Under the pieces are notes generated by a model. The model was not told where the DNA came from. It did not search any database and saw only the letters and a list, made by a program, of their open reading frames with translations. From Lentisphaerae bacterium GWF2_50_93 (GTDB taxonomy: Bacteria > Verrucomicrobiota > Lentisphaeria > Victivallales > GWF2-50-93), in NCBI GenBank assembly GCA_001804815.1, contig MHBI01000107.1, forward strand, positions 1 to 53,374: a stretch of DNA of 53,374 nt, in the 5' to 3' direction. The translations under genes were made by a program, and so were the position numbers. How positions within the stretch are numbered: position 1 is the first letter of the stretch; every line of letters begins with the position of its first letter. Positions 44,981-53,180 of this stretch are shown here, piece after piece.

Positions 44981-45907
44981 TTATTTCCTGACCCTCATGC
45001 CCTGGTTGAAGTCCCACATGAGAATCTTCTCCATTTTGGGAAGAGGCGATTCCTTGACTTCACTGCTTGAGACTCCGTATCTCCAGTCAGGAGGGCATAC
45101 TGCTATGAATCTGGCGTAGCCGCCTGTACCGCCCTGGAATTTAGTGAAGCCGATTATCACAAGCGCGCCCTTTTCAGGGACCTTGTCGAGGTTTGCTATG
45201 GCCTCGGCCTGCGCATATCCGTTGTGCATCAGCCAGTATTCCCCATCGAGACCCGGCGTTGAATCCGTATCCAGAGGCTCATGACCATGCATGAGTATCT
45301 TCCTGTCGACATGCAGGAACTTCAATGCGTCCAGGCTGATTCCCGGGAAGAGCCGCTGACGAGCCAGAGTCGGCGACGGCCATGTCTGTGACCAGTCGGA
45401 TCTGATGAAGACAACCGAACCTTCGGGAATCACTCCGTTGGTCTTCTCCCATCTCAGGATGTCGTCAACCTTCAGATGGTAGTTTGGATTCTGGCCGATC
45501 CTGTCTGCAATAGATATGACGACAAGCGGACGTATCGCGTAGGTCGCGGGCAGTTCGTCGATCGCAGGGTATTCAGGGGCCCAGTGGGCGGGTGCGTCGA
45601 TATGGGTTCCGAGCTGGTCGCTCGACAGGATATACCTGGTCGCTTCGAATCCATCATCCTTGTAGCTGTATGGCTTCGAGGTGGCAGCATTCATGGCAGG
45701 TCCGAATACTGGAGGGCCGAATCCCTCCCACACAGGTATCTGGGGGTTGACCGTATGGGTGAGGTCGACATACTTTGCGTTCTTGAAGGAGTTTTCATAG
45801 ACCTTCCAGAGGTCGACTTTGACATGTTCCTTTGACGACTTGCTGGCACAAGACGTCAGGAAGAGAGCAACCGGGAGAAGCAGGATTGAGAATGTAATGT
45901 TCTTCAT
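44981..45907 (-). CDS. Cyclase/kynurenine-formamidase-like lipoprotein
   Basis: A 308-residue protein of the metal-dependent cyclase family (amide or ester hydrolases such as bacterial kynurenine formamidase). The signature GTHIDAPAHW and HGHEPLDTD supply metal ligands. An N-terminal lipoprotein signal ends in LTSC (C20), which is unusual because most family members are cytoplasmic; this one should sit on a membrane facing the periplasm. It could hydrolyse a lactone or amide before uptake. Convergent with the flavoprotein gene. Confidence 0.82.
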   Translation of the reverse strand: MKNITFSILLLPVALFLTSCASKSSKEHVKVDLWKVYENSFKNAKYVDLTHTVNPQIPVWEGFGPPVFGPAMNAATSKPYSYKDDGFEATRYILSSDQLGTHIDAPAHWAPEYPAIDELPATYAIRPLVVISIADRIGQNPNYHLKVDDILRWEKTNGVIPEGSVVFIRSDWSQTWPSPTLARQRLFPGISLDALKFLHVDRKILMHGHEPLDTDSTPGLDGEYWLMHNGYAQAEAIANLDKVPEKGALVIIGFTKFQGGTGGYARFIAVCPPDWRYGVSSSEVKESPLPKMEKILMWDFNQGMRVRK

Positions 45908-46025
45908 TTTATAATTCCAATTCCATCTTTAATGTTGTTGGGTTTGGAATCTACCACTAAAGATATGCTTTTCCAGTTGAATGATATTCTTAACTTCCAG
46001 ATTCAGAGTTGAAAAAACAGCATCA

Positions 46026-46046
46026 TGTATTACGCTACGTATTACA
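46026..46046. promoter_or_regulatory. Candidate operator of the second VapBC pair
   Basis: TGTATTACG, CTA, CGTATTACA: an inverted repeat with one mismatched position, also readable as a direct repeat of GTATTAC. It lies just ahead of the GGAGG and ATG of the ribbon-helix-helix antitoxin, the usual place for autorepression. Confidence 0.5.
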
Positions 46047-46059
46047 CGATGGAGGAAAA

Positions 46060-46335
46060 ATGATAACGCTGAGAACCGACAAGAAACTTGAAGAGGCGCT
46101 GGAAAAGACAGCCAAGGAAAAGGGAACGACCAAATCTGAAATCATAAGACAGAGCCTGGCCATGTACCTGTCAGCCAATGCCACGAAAAATCCCTATCAG
46201 ATAGGCGAGAGCCTTTTCGGCGCATATGGCAGCGGGAAAGGCAATCTTTCCGAAGATTCTGAAAAGATATTGAAAATGAAATTCCGGAAAAACTCAAGGA
46301 AGAACAAAGATGCGCTCAACGAAGGCCGTAATTGA
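46060..46335 (+). CDS. Ribbon-helix-helix antitoxin, VapB-like
   Basis: A 91-residue protein from the ATG at 46060, which has GGAGG four nt upstream; the longer frame upstream is leader sequence. MITLRTDKKLEEALEKTAKEKGTTKSEIIRQSL is a typical ribbon-helix-helix (CopG/Arc) DNA-binding head. The C-terminal half would bind the toxin. It overlaps the PIN gene by 26 nt, so expression is coupled. Confidence 0.82.
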   Translation: MITLRTDKKLEEALEKTAKEKGTTKSEIIRQSLAMYLSANATKNPYQIGESLFGAYGSGKGNLSEDSEKILKMKFRKNSRKNKDALNEGRN

Positions 46336-46732
46336 CACAGGGCCCCTTGTGGCTCTTTTTGACAGTTCCGACAAGCATTTCAAGGCTTCAGTGGAATTCA
46401 TAAGACACTCTGAATTTCAATTATATACCACGGTTCCGGTGATAGCTGAAACGCTCTTCCTGCTCGATTTCAACATAAACGCCCAGACGAACTTCCTTTC
46501 GTGGATATATTCTGGCGCAATGGATTTTACCGAGTTGAAACAAGATGACATGAAGAGGATTTCCCAGCTCATGAGAAAATACCATGACTTGCCAATGGAT
46601 TTTGCCGACGCCTCAGTCGTCCTGGCCTGCGAAAAGCTTGGAAGCAACAACGTAGCCACATTTGACAAGGATTTCGACATTTATCGCTGTTTCGACAAGT
46701 CGCGTTTCATAAATATTTTTCAGCGAAGCTGA
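46310..46732 (+). CDS. PIN-domain ribonuclease, VapC-like toxin (second pair)
   Basis: A 140-residue PIN protein with acidic ligands D9 (VIDTGPL), E47 (IAETLF), D98 (PMDFADASV) and D119 (TFDKDF). Predicted endoribonuclease held in check by the ribbon-helix-helix protein upstream. Different subfamily from the PIN protein at 7171-7572, and paired with a different antitoxin type. Confidence 0.85.
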   Translation: MRSTKAVIDTGPLVALFDSSDKHFKASVEFIRHSEFQLYTTVPVIAETLFLLDFNINAQTNFLSWIYSGAMDFTELKQDDMKRISQLMRKYHDLPMDFADASVVLACEKLGSNNVATFDKDFDIYRCFDKSRFINIFQRS

Positions 46733-46739
46733 AAAATAT
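46713..46739. terminator. Bidirectional palindrome containing stop codons of convergent genes
   Basis: ATATTTTTCAGC, loop GAA, GCTGAAAAATAT: a perfect 12-bp stem. The PIN gene stop TGA (46730-46732) lies inside it and the MgtC stop (complement of 46739-46741) at its edge. Confidence 0.78.
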
Positions 46740-47449
46740 CAGTAGTTGTGGTCCCATTTGATGCGCTTTACCGGAATCTTCGCGTCGAGGAACGCATTGA
46801 TTATGGAGTGGGAGAGCTTATCTGTTATCCCCTTGTGGAAAAGTCGGATGGTAAGCTTCACGGTGGTGTATCCGCTGTCGAAGTTCCTTTCAAAGTCGAA
46901 ATACAGGATCTTCAGCTCCTTGAACTGCTTCAGAGGCTTAACGATTTCAGTAAGATCAGTCTCGTTCGGGAAGTCAATCACAAGAGTCCTGTAGGAATCG
47001 CGCGGATACAGCTTGTCGAGGTTCTTCAGCACTACGAGGCATATGACAGCTATCAGAGTCGCATAGATTCCGAGCATATAGAGTCCGGCGCCTACGGCCA
47101 TGCCTAGTCCGGCCACCAGCCAGAGGCATGACGCCGTGGTCAGCCCCCTGATGTTGAAGCCTTCCTTGATGATGGCGCCTGCGCCGATGAAGCCTATGCC
47201 GGTGATTATCTGGGCGGCTATACGGCCGGGATCGGCAAACCTTCCAGCCGAGGTAGCGGCTACGCTGCTGGCGACCATTTCGGATATGATCATGAAAAGG
47301 GCCGAACCCATGCTGACAAGGAGATTGGTGCGCAGCCCGGCCGCACGCCCGTGCATGTCGCGCTCAAAGCCGATTACAGCCCCGAGCACACCCGCAAGCA
47401 GGAGCTTGAAAAGGATCGTGGAAGTCTCTGAATTTAACAGCTCGTTCAA
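46739..47449 (-). CDS. MgtC/SapB family membrane protein
   Basis: A 236-residue inner-membrane protein with an N-terminal multi-helix MgtC domain (LLLAGVLGAVIGFERDMHGRAAGLRTNLLVSMGSA, DPGRIAAQIITGIGFIGAGAI, GLTTASCLWLVAGLGMAVG) and a soluble C-terminal ACT-like domain (about 150-236). The family is linked to growth at low magnesium and to control of the F-ATPase in pathogens; its role in free-living bacteria is unclear. Conserved FERD and GIGFIGAG motifs are intact. Confidence 0.88.
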   Translation of the reverse strand: MNELLNSETSTILFKLLLAGVLGAVIGFERDMHGRAAGLRTNLLVSMGSALFMIISEMVASSVAATSAGRFADPGRIAAQIITGIGFIGAGAIIKEGFNIRGLTTASCLWLVAGLGMAVGAGLYMLGIYATLIAVICLVVLKNLDKLYPRDSYRTLVIDFPNETDLTEIVKPLKQFKELKILYFDFERNFDSGYTTVKLTIRLFHKGITDKLSHSIINAFLDAKIPVKRIKWDHNY

Positions 47450-47556
47450 ATTATCATCCCTCTTTTTAATTTCTAATAAGAGATAATAATAGTTCCTGTT
47501 CCGGAAATGTCAAGGAGTGATGCTCGTGTTCGAGCATTCTTCATGGAATCCAAAAT

Positions 47557-47595
47557 AAATATGCTCCGTCGATTCCTGTTCGCCGGAGCATATTT
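47557..47595 (-). terminator. Hairpin after the isomerase gene
   Basis: AAATATGCTCCG, 15-nt loop, CGGAGCATATTT, 32 nt downstream of the stop of the minus-strand isomerase. A smaller hairpin, ATGCTCG/CGAGCAT, lies next to it near 47520-47536. Confidence 0.55.
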
Positions 47596-47626
47596 GAAGC
47601 CTACGCAGAAAACTGTTTAAAACCAA

Positions 47627-48445
47627 TCATGCCTTCGCGAGCCATTTCTTCAGGTTGTTGACGGTCTCACGGATATCCTTCGTCTGCTGGGCGCCGCTGA
47701 TCTCGCGCTCGATGATGAGCTCGCCCTTGAATCCAATCTCCTTGAGCTTCTTGATGAATTCAGGGAACTTGACCTTTCCTTCACCGACCTTGACCTCATG
47801 TCCGAGATTGTCACCGTTCGTCGGATAGAAACCGTCCTTCACATGGATGTTCCTGACATATTTGCCGAACACGTCCAGCGAGTCGATCGGGTTGCCTTTC
47901 CCGTAGAGGATGAGGTTCGCGGGATCAAGGTTGATGCCCATGTTGCCTGTGCCTACGCGCTCGATCGTGCGCAGGACTGTGACGGGCGTCTCCTGTCCGG
48001 TCTCGAACCAGAACTCCACCCCCCTCTTCTTGCAGTGTTCCGCGACATCCCTGATGGCGACGACGACTCCGGCATAGTTCGGATCGTTTGGATTCTCTGG
48101 GATGAACCCGCAGTGCGTGATGATCGCAGGCGCCTTTATCCATGACGCGAAATCAGCCCACTTCTTCAATGCTTCGATCCTTGCCCAGCGGAATTCAGGG
48201 GGTACAAGTCCGAGCGTCGAGGGCCCCTCTGTGAAATTCCATTTCGCCGGCCCCGGGACACCAGCCCACATCCCGCATACCCTGACCTTCGACTTCTTCG
48301 ACTCCTTGACGACAGTCGCTGCAGTCTCCTCCGTAGCCTGCGAGGCGTCCCAGCTGACAAGCTGGCAGACATTCAGACCGAACTGGCTCACGTGATCAAA
48401 GCATTTTCCGCCGTTGTTCAAACTGTTGAGAACTCCGATTTCCAT
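47627..48445 (-). CDS. Sugar phosphate isomerase/epimerase (TIM barrel)
   Basis: A 272-residue xylose-isomerase-like TIM barrel. Metal and catalytic residues appear in EFWFETGQE, NLDPANLILYG, RNIHVKDG and LIIEREI. The start is the ATG at 48445 with AAGGAG upstream; an upstream in-frame ATG falls in the hairpin spacer. It is followed by a terminator and preceded by a Gfo/Idh/MocA gene on the same strand, repeating the pairing seen at 241-2355. Acts on an unidentified ketose, aldose or inositol derivative. Confidence 0.86.
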   Translation of the reverse strand: MEIGVLNSLNNGGKCFDHVSQFGLNVCQLVSWDASQATEETAATVVKESKKSKVRVCGMWAGVPGPAKWNFTEGPSTLGLVPPEFRWARIEALKKWADFASWIKAPAIITHCGFIPENPNDPNYAGVVVAIRDVAEHCKKRGVEFWFETGQETPVTVLRTIERVGTGNMGINLDPANLILYGKGNPIDSLDVFGKYVRNIHVKDGFYPTNGDNLGHEVKVGEGKVKFPEFIKKLKEIGFKGELIIEREISGAQQTKDIRETVNNLKKWLAKA

Positions 48446-48488
48446 TGCACTCTCCTTTTTAAAATTTTTGCCATGCAAAAATTTAATT

Positions 48489-48519
48489 ATTTCCATTTAG
48501 GGCTGCCCTAAATGGAAAT
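48489..48519. terminator. Perfect hairpin containing the oxidoreductase stop codon
   Basis: ATTTCCATTTAGGG, loop CTG, CCCTAAATGGAAAT: a 14-bp stem. The oxidoreductase stop TAG is the complement of 48508-48510, within the stem. A second palindrome (AAATTTTTG/CAAAAATTT, about 48461-48483) lies between it and the isomerase start, so the two genes are probably only partly co-transcribed. Confidence 0.72.
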
Positions 48520-49515
48520 CCACTTCTGCCTTGCAATCGACTTATTTTCCAGCATTACCAGTCCAACGCTCTCCTTCGTGCTTTCAGCTGTACAGACGGT
48601 GTTCTTCACCTTTCCACGCACAGAGTCGAGAAAATACCGCATCTCCCTGGAATATCCGTTTTCATTCGATGGCAGATCGACTTTCCTGAAGCCCTTATCC
48701 CCTCTGACGTTCACCCTGAGCGCCGTATCCGGATGAACGCCGAAATCCATCGCGGCGTTTTCGAAGAACGCCTGGAACGACATGCTGAAAGTCTGGTACA
48801 TCCAGCTGCCACGGATCGTAACGACGAAGCCGTCATACTGCCAGAGCGCGGTGACGTCGTCTACCGCCCCGGACCTGCCGACAACGCCTGCGGCGCATAT
48901 CGCCTTCGGCATTCCGAGCGCATGCTGCGCCCAGTCGACGTCATGGAGATGGAGATCAAGTATCGCACCACCTGAAAGTTTTCCATCGTTGAACCATTCC
49001 GCCCATGTGGAATAGCCGCCTATGCGGGTCATCGTGAGGGACTTCAACGGCCCATACGTCTTCTCAGATACAGCCTTCTCCAGCATCTCGTATTCCGGCC
49101 AGAAGCGGAGGCACTGCCCGATCTGGAGCTGCACCTTGTTCTCATCCCGCGCCTTGATCATCTTGTCGCATTCCCGGGAATTCAGCGCCATCGGCTTTTC
49201 GCTGAACACGTGTATCCCCTCATTCATAGCCATCACTGCGTATTTCGCATGTATGTCTGTGGGAAGCGCAGTGACTACCGCATCGAGTTTCTCCTTCTTG
49301 AGCATCTTCCTGAAATCCAAGTAGGTCCTGCAGTTCCTGATGTCGAAGACCGGGCCGTTATGTTCTATGTTTATCTTTACTTCCTTTGATTCGAGCCTCT
49401 CCGGATTGTTGTCGCAGACCGCGACGATCTCGACATCGTCCATAGCCATCATACTTCCGACATGGACTCTTCCGAGTCCGCCGTAGCCGCATATTCCAAC
49501 CTTCAGTTTTTCCAT
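48508..49515 (-). CDS. Gfo/Idh/MocA family oxidoreductase
   Basis: A 335-residue dehydrogenase from the ATG at 49515, which has AAAGGGG upstream. Rossmann loop GICGYGGLGRVH (residues 7-18), catalytic E106-K107-P108 (SEKPMALNSRE) and second-domain segment GGAILDLHLHDVDWAQHALG with the usual D-x3-H. Divergent from the AraC gene at 49609 and upstream of the isomerase. Typical of myo-inositol or sugar dehydrogenases; substrate unknown. Confidence 0.88.
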   Translation of the reverse strand: MEKLKVGICGYGGLGRVHVGSMMAMDDVEIVAVCDNNPERLESKEVKINIEHNGPVFDIRNCRTYLDFRKMLKKEKLDAVVTALPTDIHAKYAVMAMNEGIHVFSEKPMALNSRECDKMIKARDENKVQLQIGQCLRFWPEYEMLEKAVSEKTYGPLKSLTMTRIGGYSTWAEWFNDGKLSGGAILDLHLHDVDWAQHALGMPKAICAAGVVGRSGAVDDVTALWQYDGFVVTIRGSWMYQTFSMSFQAFFENAAMDFGVHPDTALRVNVRGDKGFRKVDLPSNENGYSREMRYFLDSVRGKVKNTVCTAESTKESVGLVMLENKSIARQKWISI

Positions 49516-49608
49516 CTTCCCCTTTCCTTGCATTGATAAATCATACATCTGCAATTAAGTTAACTGGACAATTTCGCGAATAAGATATTACAGGGCTCGT
49601 GGATATAA

Positions 49609-50469
49609 ATGGATAAATCAATCATAAATAATGCCATTATCAAGCATGACGGATGCGGCGTCCACAGGATACCGGACGGACGACAGAAGGTCCACGGGGA
49701 ATACGGGCTGTGGATATGCAGGTATACGCGCGACGGCTCATCCCCTCCCCGCGATCCGCCGAACGAACCCAGATATTTCGAGTTCTACTGCATCTCGCAT
49801 CTGATACGTGGACGCGGCTGGTACTGGGTGCCCGGAAAACCGCTTGAGCCGTTCGTGGAAGGCGAGGCGGTGCTTGTGACACCGCGTTTCATCCACTGCT
49901 ACAGCGGTCTTGGAGCGGACTATGTGGAGGACACTGTCTGCTTCACCGGAATCGTCGCCGACTGTCTTTACAGGACAGGCCTGTTCAAGGACGGGATCAT
50001 CGGGATCGGCAAGGCGAGGCGGCTCCTGCCAATAATAGAGAAGGTCTCGGATCCTTCGCGGAACTCGCAGATCCAGGCGAACATCGAGCTCCAGAAACTG
50101 ATCGTGGATCTCTATTTCGAGAACCGTGATCTCAAGGACAAGGGAAGGCATCCGTTCCTGAACGCGCTCATCGAGGGGATCAAATCCTCTCCGGGAAAGC
50201 TGTGGACGGTGTCGGCGATGGCTGAATTCTGCAGCCTGAGCGAGGCCCAGTTCCGGCGCGTATTCTATGGCCATACCGGGACATCTCCCAAGAACTATGT
50301 CGACAGGCTGAAGATCATGCAGGCGGCCGAGAATCTTTCCAACTCAACCGAGAGCGTTGCGGACATCGCAATCCAGTTCGGATATTCGGATCCCTTCCAT
50401 TTCAGCCGCCGCTTCAAGCAGATCACCGGGCTATCCCCGGAGAACTACAGGCTTGAGATGAAGAGATGA
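49609..50469 (+). CDS. AraC family transcriptional regulator
   Basis: A 286-residue regulator with an N-terminal cupin-like arm domain (FEFYCISHLIRGRGWYW-like segment, then GEAVLVTPRFIHCYSG) and a C-terminal AraC helix-turn-helix pair (VSAMAEFCSLSEAQFRRVFYGHTG and IAIQFGYSDPFHFSRRFKQITG regions). The short spacer to the divergent oxidoreductase (93 nt) suggests it controls the 47627-49515 genes. No strong Shine-Dalgarno is visible before the ATG. Confidence 0.85.
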   Translation: MDKSIINNAIIKHDGCGVHRIPDGRQKVHGEYGLWICRYTRDGSSPPRDPPNEPRYFEFYCISHLIRGRGWYWVPGKPLEPFVEGEAVLVTPRFIHCYSGLGADYVEDTVCFTGIVADCLYRTGLFKDGIIGIGKARRLLPIIEKVSDPSRNSQIQANIELQKLIVDLYFENRDLKDKGRHPFLNALIEGIKSSPGKLWTVSAMAEFCSLSEAQFRRVFYGHTGTSPKNYVDRLKIMQAAENLSNSTESVADIAIQFGYSDPFHFSRRFKQITGLSPENYRLEMKR

Positions 50470-50495
50470 TAATTTCAAAAGGATTTTGAAATTAT
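50469..50495. terminator. Bidirectional palindrome overlapping the AraC stop codon
   Basis: ATAATTTCAAAA, loop GGA, TTTTGAAATTAT: perfect 12-bp stem. The AraC stop TGA ends on its first base and the convergent small gene ends within it. Confidence 0.75.
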
Positions 50496-50701
50496 ATTTT
50501 CTTAAAAAACGCTGTGCAGCCAAGCTGCGGATTGTTCTTCGACATCTTGAAGATTAGATAATTTGTATTCGAAAGCCATAGAAGGCGTTCCCTTGGAGTA
50601 AGCTTCGCAAAATCAGTGTGCCCGTCGAAATATTCGGCTGGGCACTCTGAAATTTTCCGGAGCAACGAATCCCTGTTGGTTTTTGCGTATGTCTTTTTCA
50701 T
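50492..50701 (-). CDS. Small conserved protein, possible antitoxin-like partner
   Basis: A 69-residue basic protein. The core (PAEYFDGHTDFAKLTPRERLLWLSNTNYLIF) has the form of small helical proteins found beside nucleotidyltransferase-type toxins, but I do not recognise a named family. Its ATG overlaps the stop of the upstream fragment by 4 nt (ATGA), indicating that the pair was once translationally coupled. With its partner truncated it may be a relic. Confidence 0.5.
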   Translation of the reverse strand: MKKTYAKTNRDSLLRKISECPAEYFDGHTDFAKLTPRERLLWLSNTNYLIFKMSKNNPQLGCTAFFKKI

Positions 50702-50850
50702 TTTCTTCTTCCTATGATTTTCTTCAACGCCTTAATATCACCAACATCCTTTTCGCGTGGAGGCTTTATCTGGAGCTTCATTCCAAAAGGTATTTTTCTG
50801 ATTCCGGCATATTTAAAAGCTCCATATGCATTTGCAAGGCAAAAGGATAT
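50698..50850 (-). pseudogene. C-terminal fragment of a nucleotidyltransferase-like gene
   Basis: On the minus strand, after a TAG at 50851-50853, an open stretch reads CLANAYGAFKYAGIRKIP, then GMKLQIKPPREKDVGDIKALKK and stops at TGA (complement of 50698-50700). The K-L...R-x-KD-x2-D-I pattern resembles the C-terminal lysine/KD.D region of AbiEii/DUF6036-like nucleotidyltransferases. No N-terminal GG..DxD part is found upstream, so the gene is truncated. Confidence 0.45.
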
Positions 50851-50967
50851 CTACATGAAATTAATCCTAGAACCAGCAATAATCAAGGATGCGGTATTTA
50901 AATGAACGAAGTAAAGTTTTTCAATTTGAAGATTGGCATTTATGATTTGCCGTGTTAAATGTTTCAC

Positions 50968-51672
50968 ATGAAAATCAAAAGCAAAAACCTTCATCCAGTT
51001 CTCTCCGCCTTGGTATTTTTTTCTTTTCTTATCACGTCTGGAATGACAGCAAAGGCGGAAAACGAGAAGTTCGCGGAAGTGGACGGAGTAGAATACGTCA
51101 CCGGATATCTTGCCCGTCTTCTGATAAACGAGAACCCGTTCCCCGGAGAGCGCGGATACAAGAGCATGGATGACAGCAAGATCGGGATGGTGCAGATATT
51201 GTGGGTGGTCCACTGCAGGATAAAGCATATTCCGCCGGGATACCGCCAGGAGCATGTCGCCAACGTCAAATCCGAGGATATAATAGATATAATAACCGCC
51301 CAGGGGCAGTGTGACGGGTTCTCCCGCAACGAGGCAGGAAAGGCCGTGGTCGCCCCGCGCGTCGAGGAAAGGCTCCAGTATCTTATCAAGCTCGCCAACA
51401 AGGGAAGCAAGCCCGGCAAGTTCGCCGAACTCCTCAACTATGCGCAGGGACTGGCGGTGGCGTATGTCGAAGGCGGAATAAAGCAGGCGGACCGCTTCGC
51501 CGGCCTTGAGATCATAAAGAAGATCGCGGTGACAGGCCGTGCGTATTCATGGATGACCGACAAGGACTACTACAGGCCGGGAGGGGACTTCGTCACCATT
51601 CCCGACTCGCTCAACGGCTCGATAGGAGGAAACCGCTATTACACCCTAAGAAAGAAAGTGAATTCCAAATGA
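50968..51672 (+). CDS. Secreted protein of unknown function
   Basis: A 234-residue protein with a Sec signal peptide (basic start, hydrophobic core about 10-28, cleavage near AKA-EN). An in-frame ATG nine bases upstream is also possible; neither has a good Shine-Dalgarno. The mature part has no domain I recognise: ENPFPGERGYKSMDDSKIGMVQILWVVHCR, CDGFSRNE and a C-terminal YYTLRKK. The segment around 50-110 vaguely suggests a cell-wall-hydrolase-like fold, but I would not assign it. Followed by a second secreted protein with a 4-nt overlap. Confidence 0.55.
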   Translation: MKIKSKNLHPVLSALVFFSFLITSGMTAKAENEKFAEVDGVEYVTGYLARLLINENPFPGERGYKSMDDSKIGMVQILWVVHCRIKHIPPGYRQEHVANVKSEDIIDIITAQGQCDGFSRNEAGKAVVAPRVEERLQYLIKLANKGSKPGKFAELLNYAQGLAVAYVEGGIKQADRFAGLEIIKKIAVTGRAYSWMTDKDYYRPGGDFVTIPDSLNGSIGGNRYYTLRKKVNSK

Positions 51673-52589
51673 AAATCATTGCCTCGCTCATTATTGCACT
51701 CTCCCTGCTTGCAATATCCCCCGCGGTCATCGCAGGGGATGCGCCTGCCGCCGCCGTTCCCTCCAGGGGTTCGGCAGTACCTCCAGAACTGCTGGACAAG
51801 ACATTCCTCTACGAGATCACCAGGCATCTCTACCGCTGGTATCTTGATGAGATAGACATCGAGAACATCATGGAAAAGAAGGGTTTCACATTCAAATTGC
51901 ACATGCTCAATCCGAAGCTGGATGATGACGACAAGAGCATATATGCTGAAATATTCTTTCCGGACCTGAAGATATGCGTCACTATCAAAAAGGCCGACTA
52001 CAAGATCGAGGAGCTCGGTATCGAGGTGAAAAGCAAGAGCTTCAAGATAACCAATGTCGGCAGATATGAGAAGGACTCAGCCGTACCGGCAGACTGCACG
52101 GACGTGGATATCGACATGAAGGAGATGAAGGACTATCTCTTCAAGACGCGCATGAATTCCGAATTCCCCACCCCTGAGCTCTACGAGAGGATCAGGATGG
52201 CGTTCCGCAAGCAGTTCAACGATGAGTTCCGCAAGAAGCTCCCTGCGGACGCCTTCCAGAAGGACTGGGTGACTTTTGTCGCACCCCTTTCGCCTGTCGC
52301 CAATGAATTCTGGGCATTCTGGGACAACGGGAAGCTGCTGGTCCGCTGCTCCTCCGACATCGAACTCACGAATCCGGCCGTCTGGGAGCATGATTCCCTC
52401 TCATTCAAAGTCTATGATCTCCGGAGCCAGGTTGTCATCTCACTCGCGGAAACCGCAGGTGACAACTCTTTCATGACCCGCGACCAGATCGGACGCGCCC
52501 TCTTCAACTGCGTCGTCATCGGGGACAGGCTGATGGTCAAAAAAGGTTCGGAGCAGGAAGGGAAAAAAGGGGAGATAGAGAAGAAGTAG
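51669..52589 (+). CDS. Secreted protein of unknown function, coupled to the preceding gene
   Basis: A 306-residue protein starting at the ATG at 51669, which overlaps the previous stop (ATGA). It has a signal peptide ending near VIAGDA. The mature protein is rich in charged residues, alternating predicted beta strands and helices (IYAEIFFPDLKICVTIKKADYK, VTFVAPLSPVANEFWAFWDNGKLL), and ends in a lysine/glutamate-rich tail. Family unknown. The coupling suggests that the two periplasmic proteins form a complex or act together. Confidence 0.6.
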   Translation: MKIIASLIIALSLLAISPAVIAGDAPAAAVPSRGSAVPPELLDKTFLYEITRHLYRWYLDEIDIENIMEKKGFTFKLHMLNPKLDDDDKSIYAEIFFPDLKICVTIKKADYKIEELGIEVKSKSFKITNVGRYEKDSAVPADCTDVDIDMKEMKDYLFKTRMNSEFPTPELYERIRMAFRKQFNDEFRKKLPADAFQKDWVTFVAPLSPVANEFWAFWDNGKLLVRCSSDIELTNPAVWEHDSLSFKVYDLRSQVVISLAETAGDNSFMTRDQIGRALFNCVVIGDRLMVKKGSEQEGKKGEIEKK

Positions 52590-53180
52590 CTGGGCAGCTT
52601 CCATTTCTAATCAGGCTTTTATGGGGTCGGACCAGAATGGCGCTAAGTTAAGCACTTCTGCCATCATGAATACACAAGCTGAAGCTTGAACTCCAACCTC
52701 AGCACACCGACAAATGTTGGAGTTCAAACTTTAGTTTGTCTTCTCTTATCTTAGCGGTATTCGGGTCGGACAAGAATGGTTACCAGCTGGAATTTTCTGG
52801 CTCCGTCATGTCCTCGTTCGTAGTCAATCCGCAAGGCATATTTGAAAGTGATACAGGCATCCCTGCCCGTATATTTGTTTATATGGATCCCTGGCATCCT
52901 GCCGGCAATTATCTCGTGTATTCTTCCAGGATACTCCAGACCTCATGCTTGGGTAAGTAACGGTGAGGCCTGTCCATATAAAAATGCAATACTTTTGTTG
53001 TAACTATATTAATATTAAGTATTAACTTAGAATGGCACCTGTTTTTACAATTGGGTTTAATTTGGTCGGAATATCATAAAGACAAGCCTTAAACGCACTA
53101 TTTGGCGCTATTTTAAGCGTTTTAGACTGATATTTGGCATTTAACTCATCGCATCGTGCTGACATTCAACATTATAAGTG
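52590..53180. repeat. AT-rich spacer with GGAG-footed hairpin pair and a short direct repeat
   Basis: CAAGC-TGAA-GCTTG followed by AACTCCAAC (52675-52697; GGAG-footed on the minus strand) faces TTGGAGTTCAAAC-TTTA-GTTTG (52717-52738). A direct repeat GGGTCGGACCAGAATGG / GGGTCGGACAAGAATGG occurs at about 52624 and 52764 with one mismatch. No gene is supported; open frames here lack ribosome sites and family resemblance. From about 52980 the sequence is strongly AT-rich. Confidence 0.55.

Noticed and set aside
52736..52960. Plus-strand 74-codon open frame before the intron
   Set aside because: Begins within a REP hairpin, with no Shine-Dalgarno and no recognisable domain.
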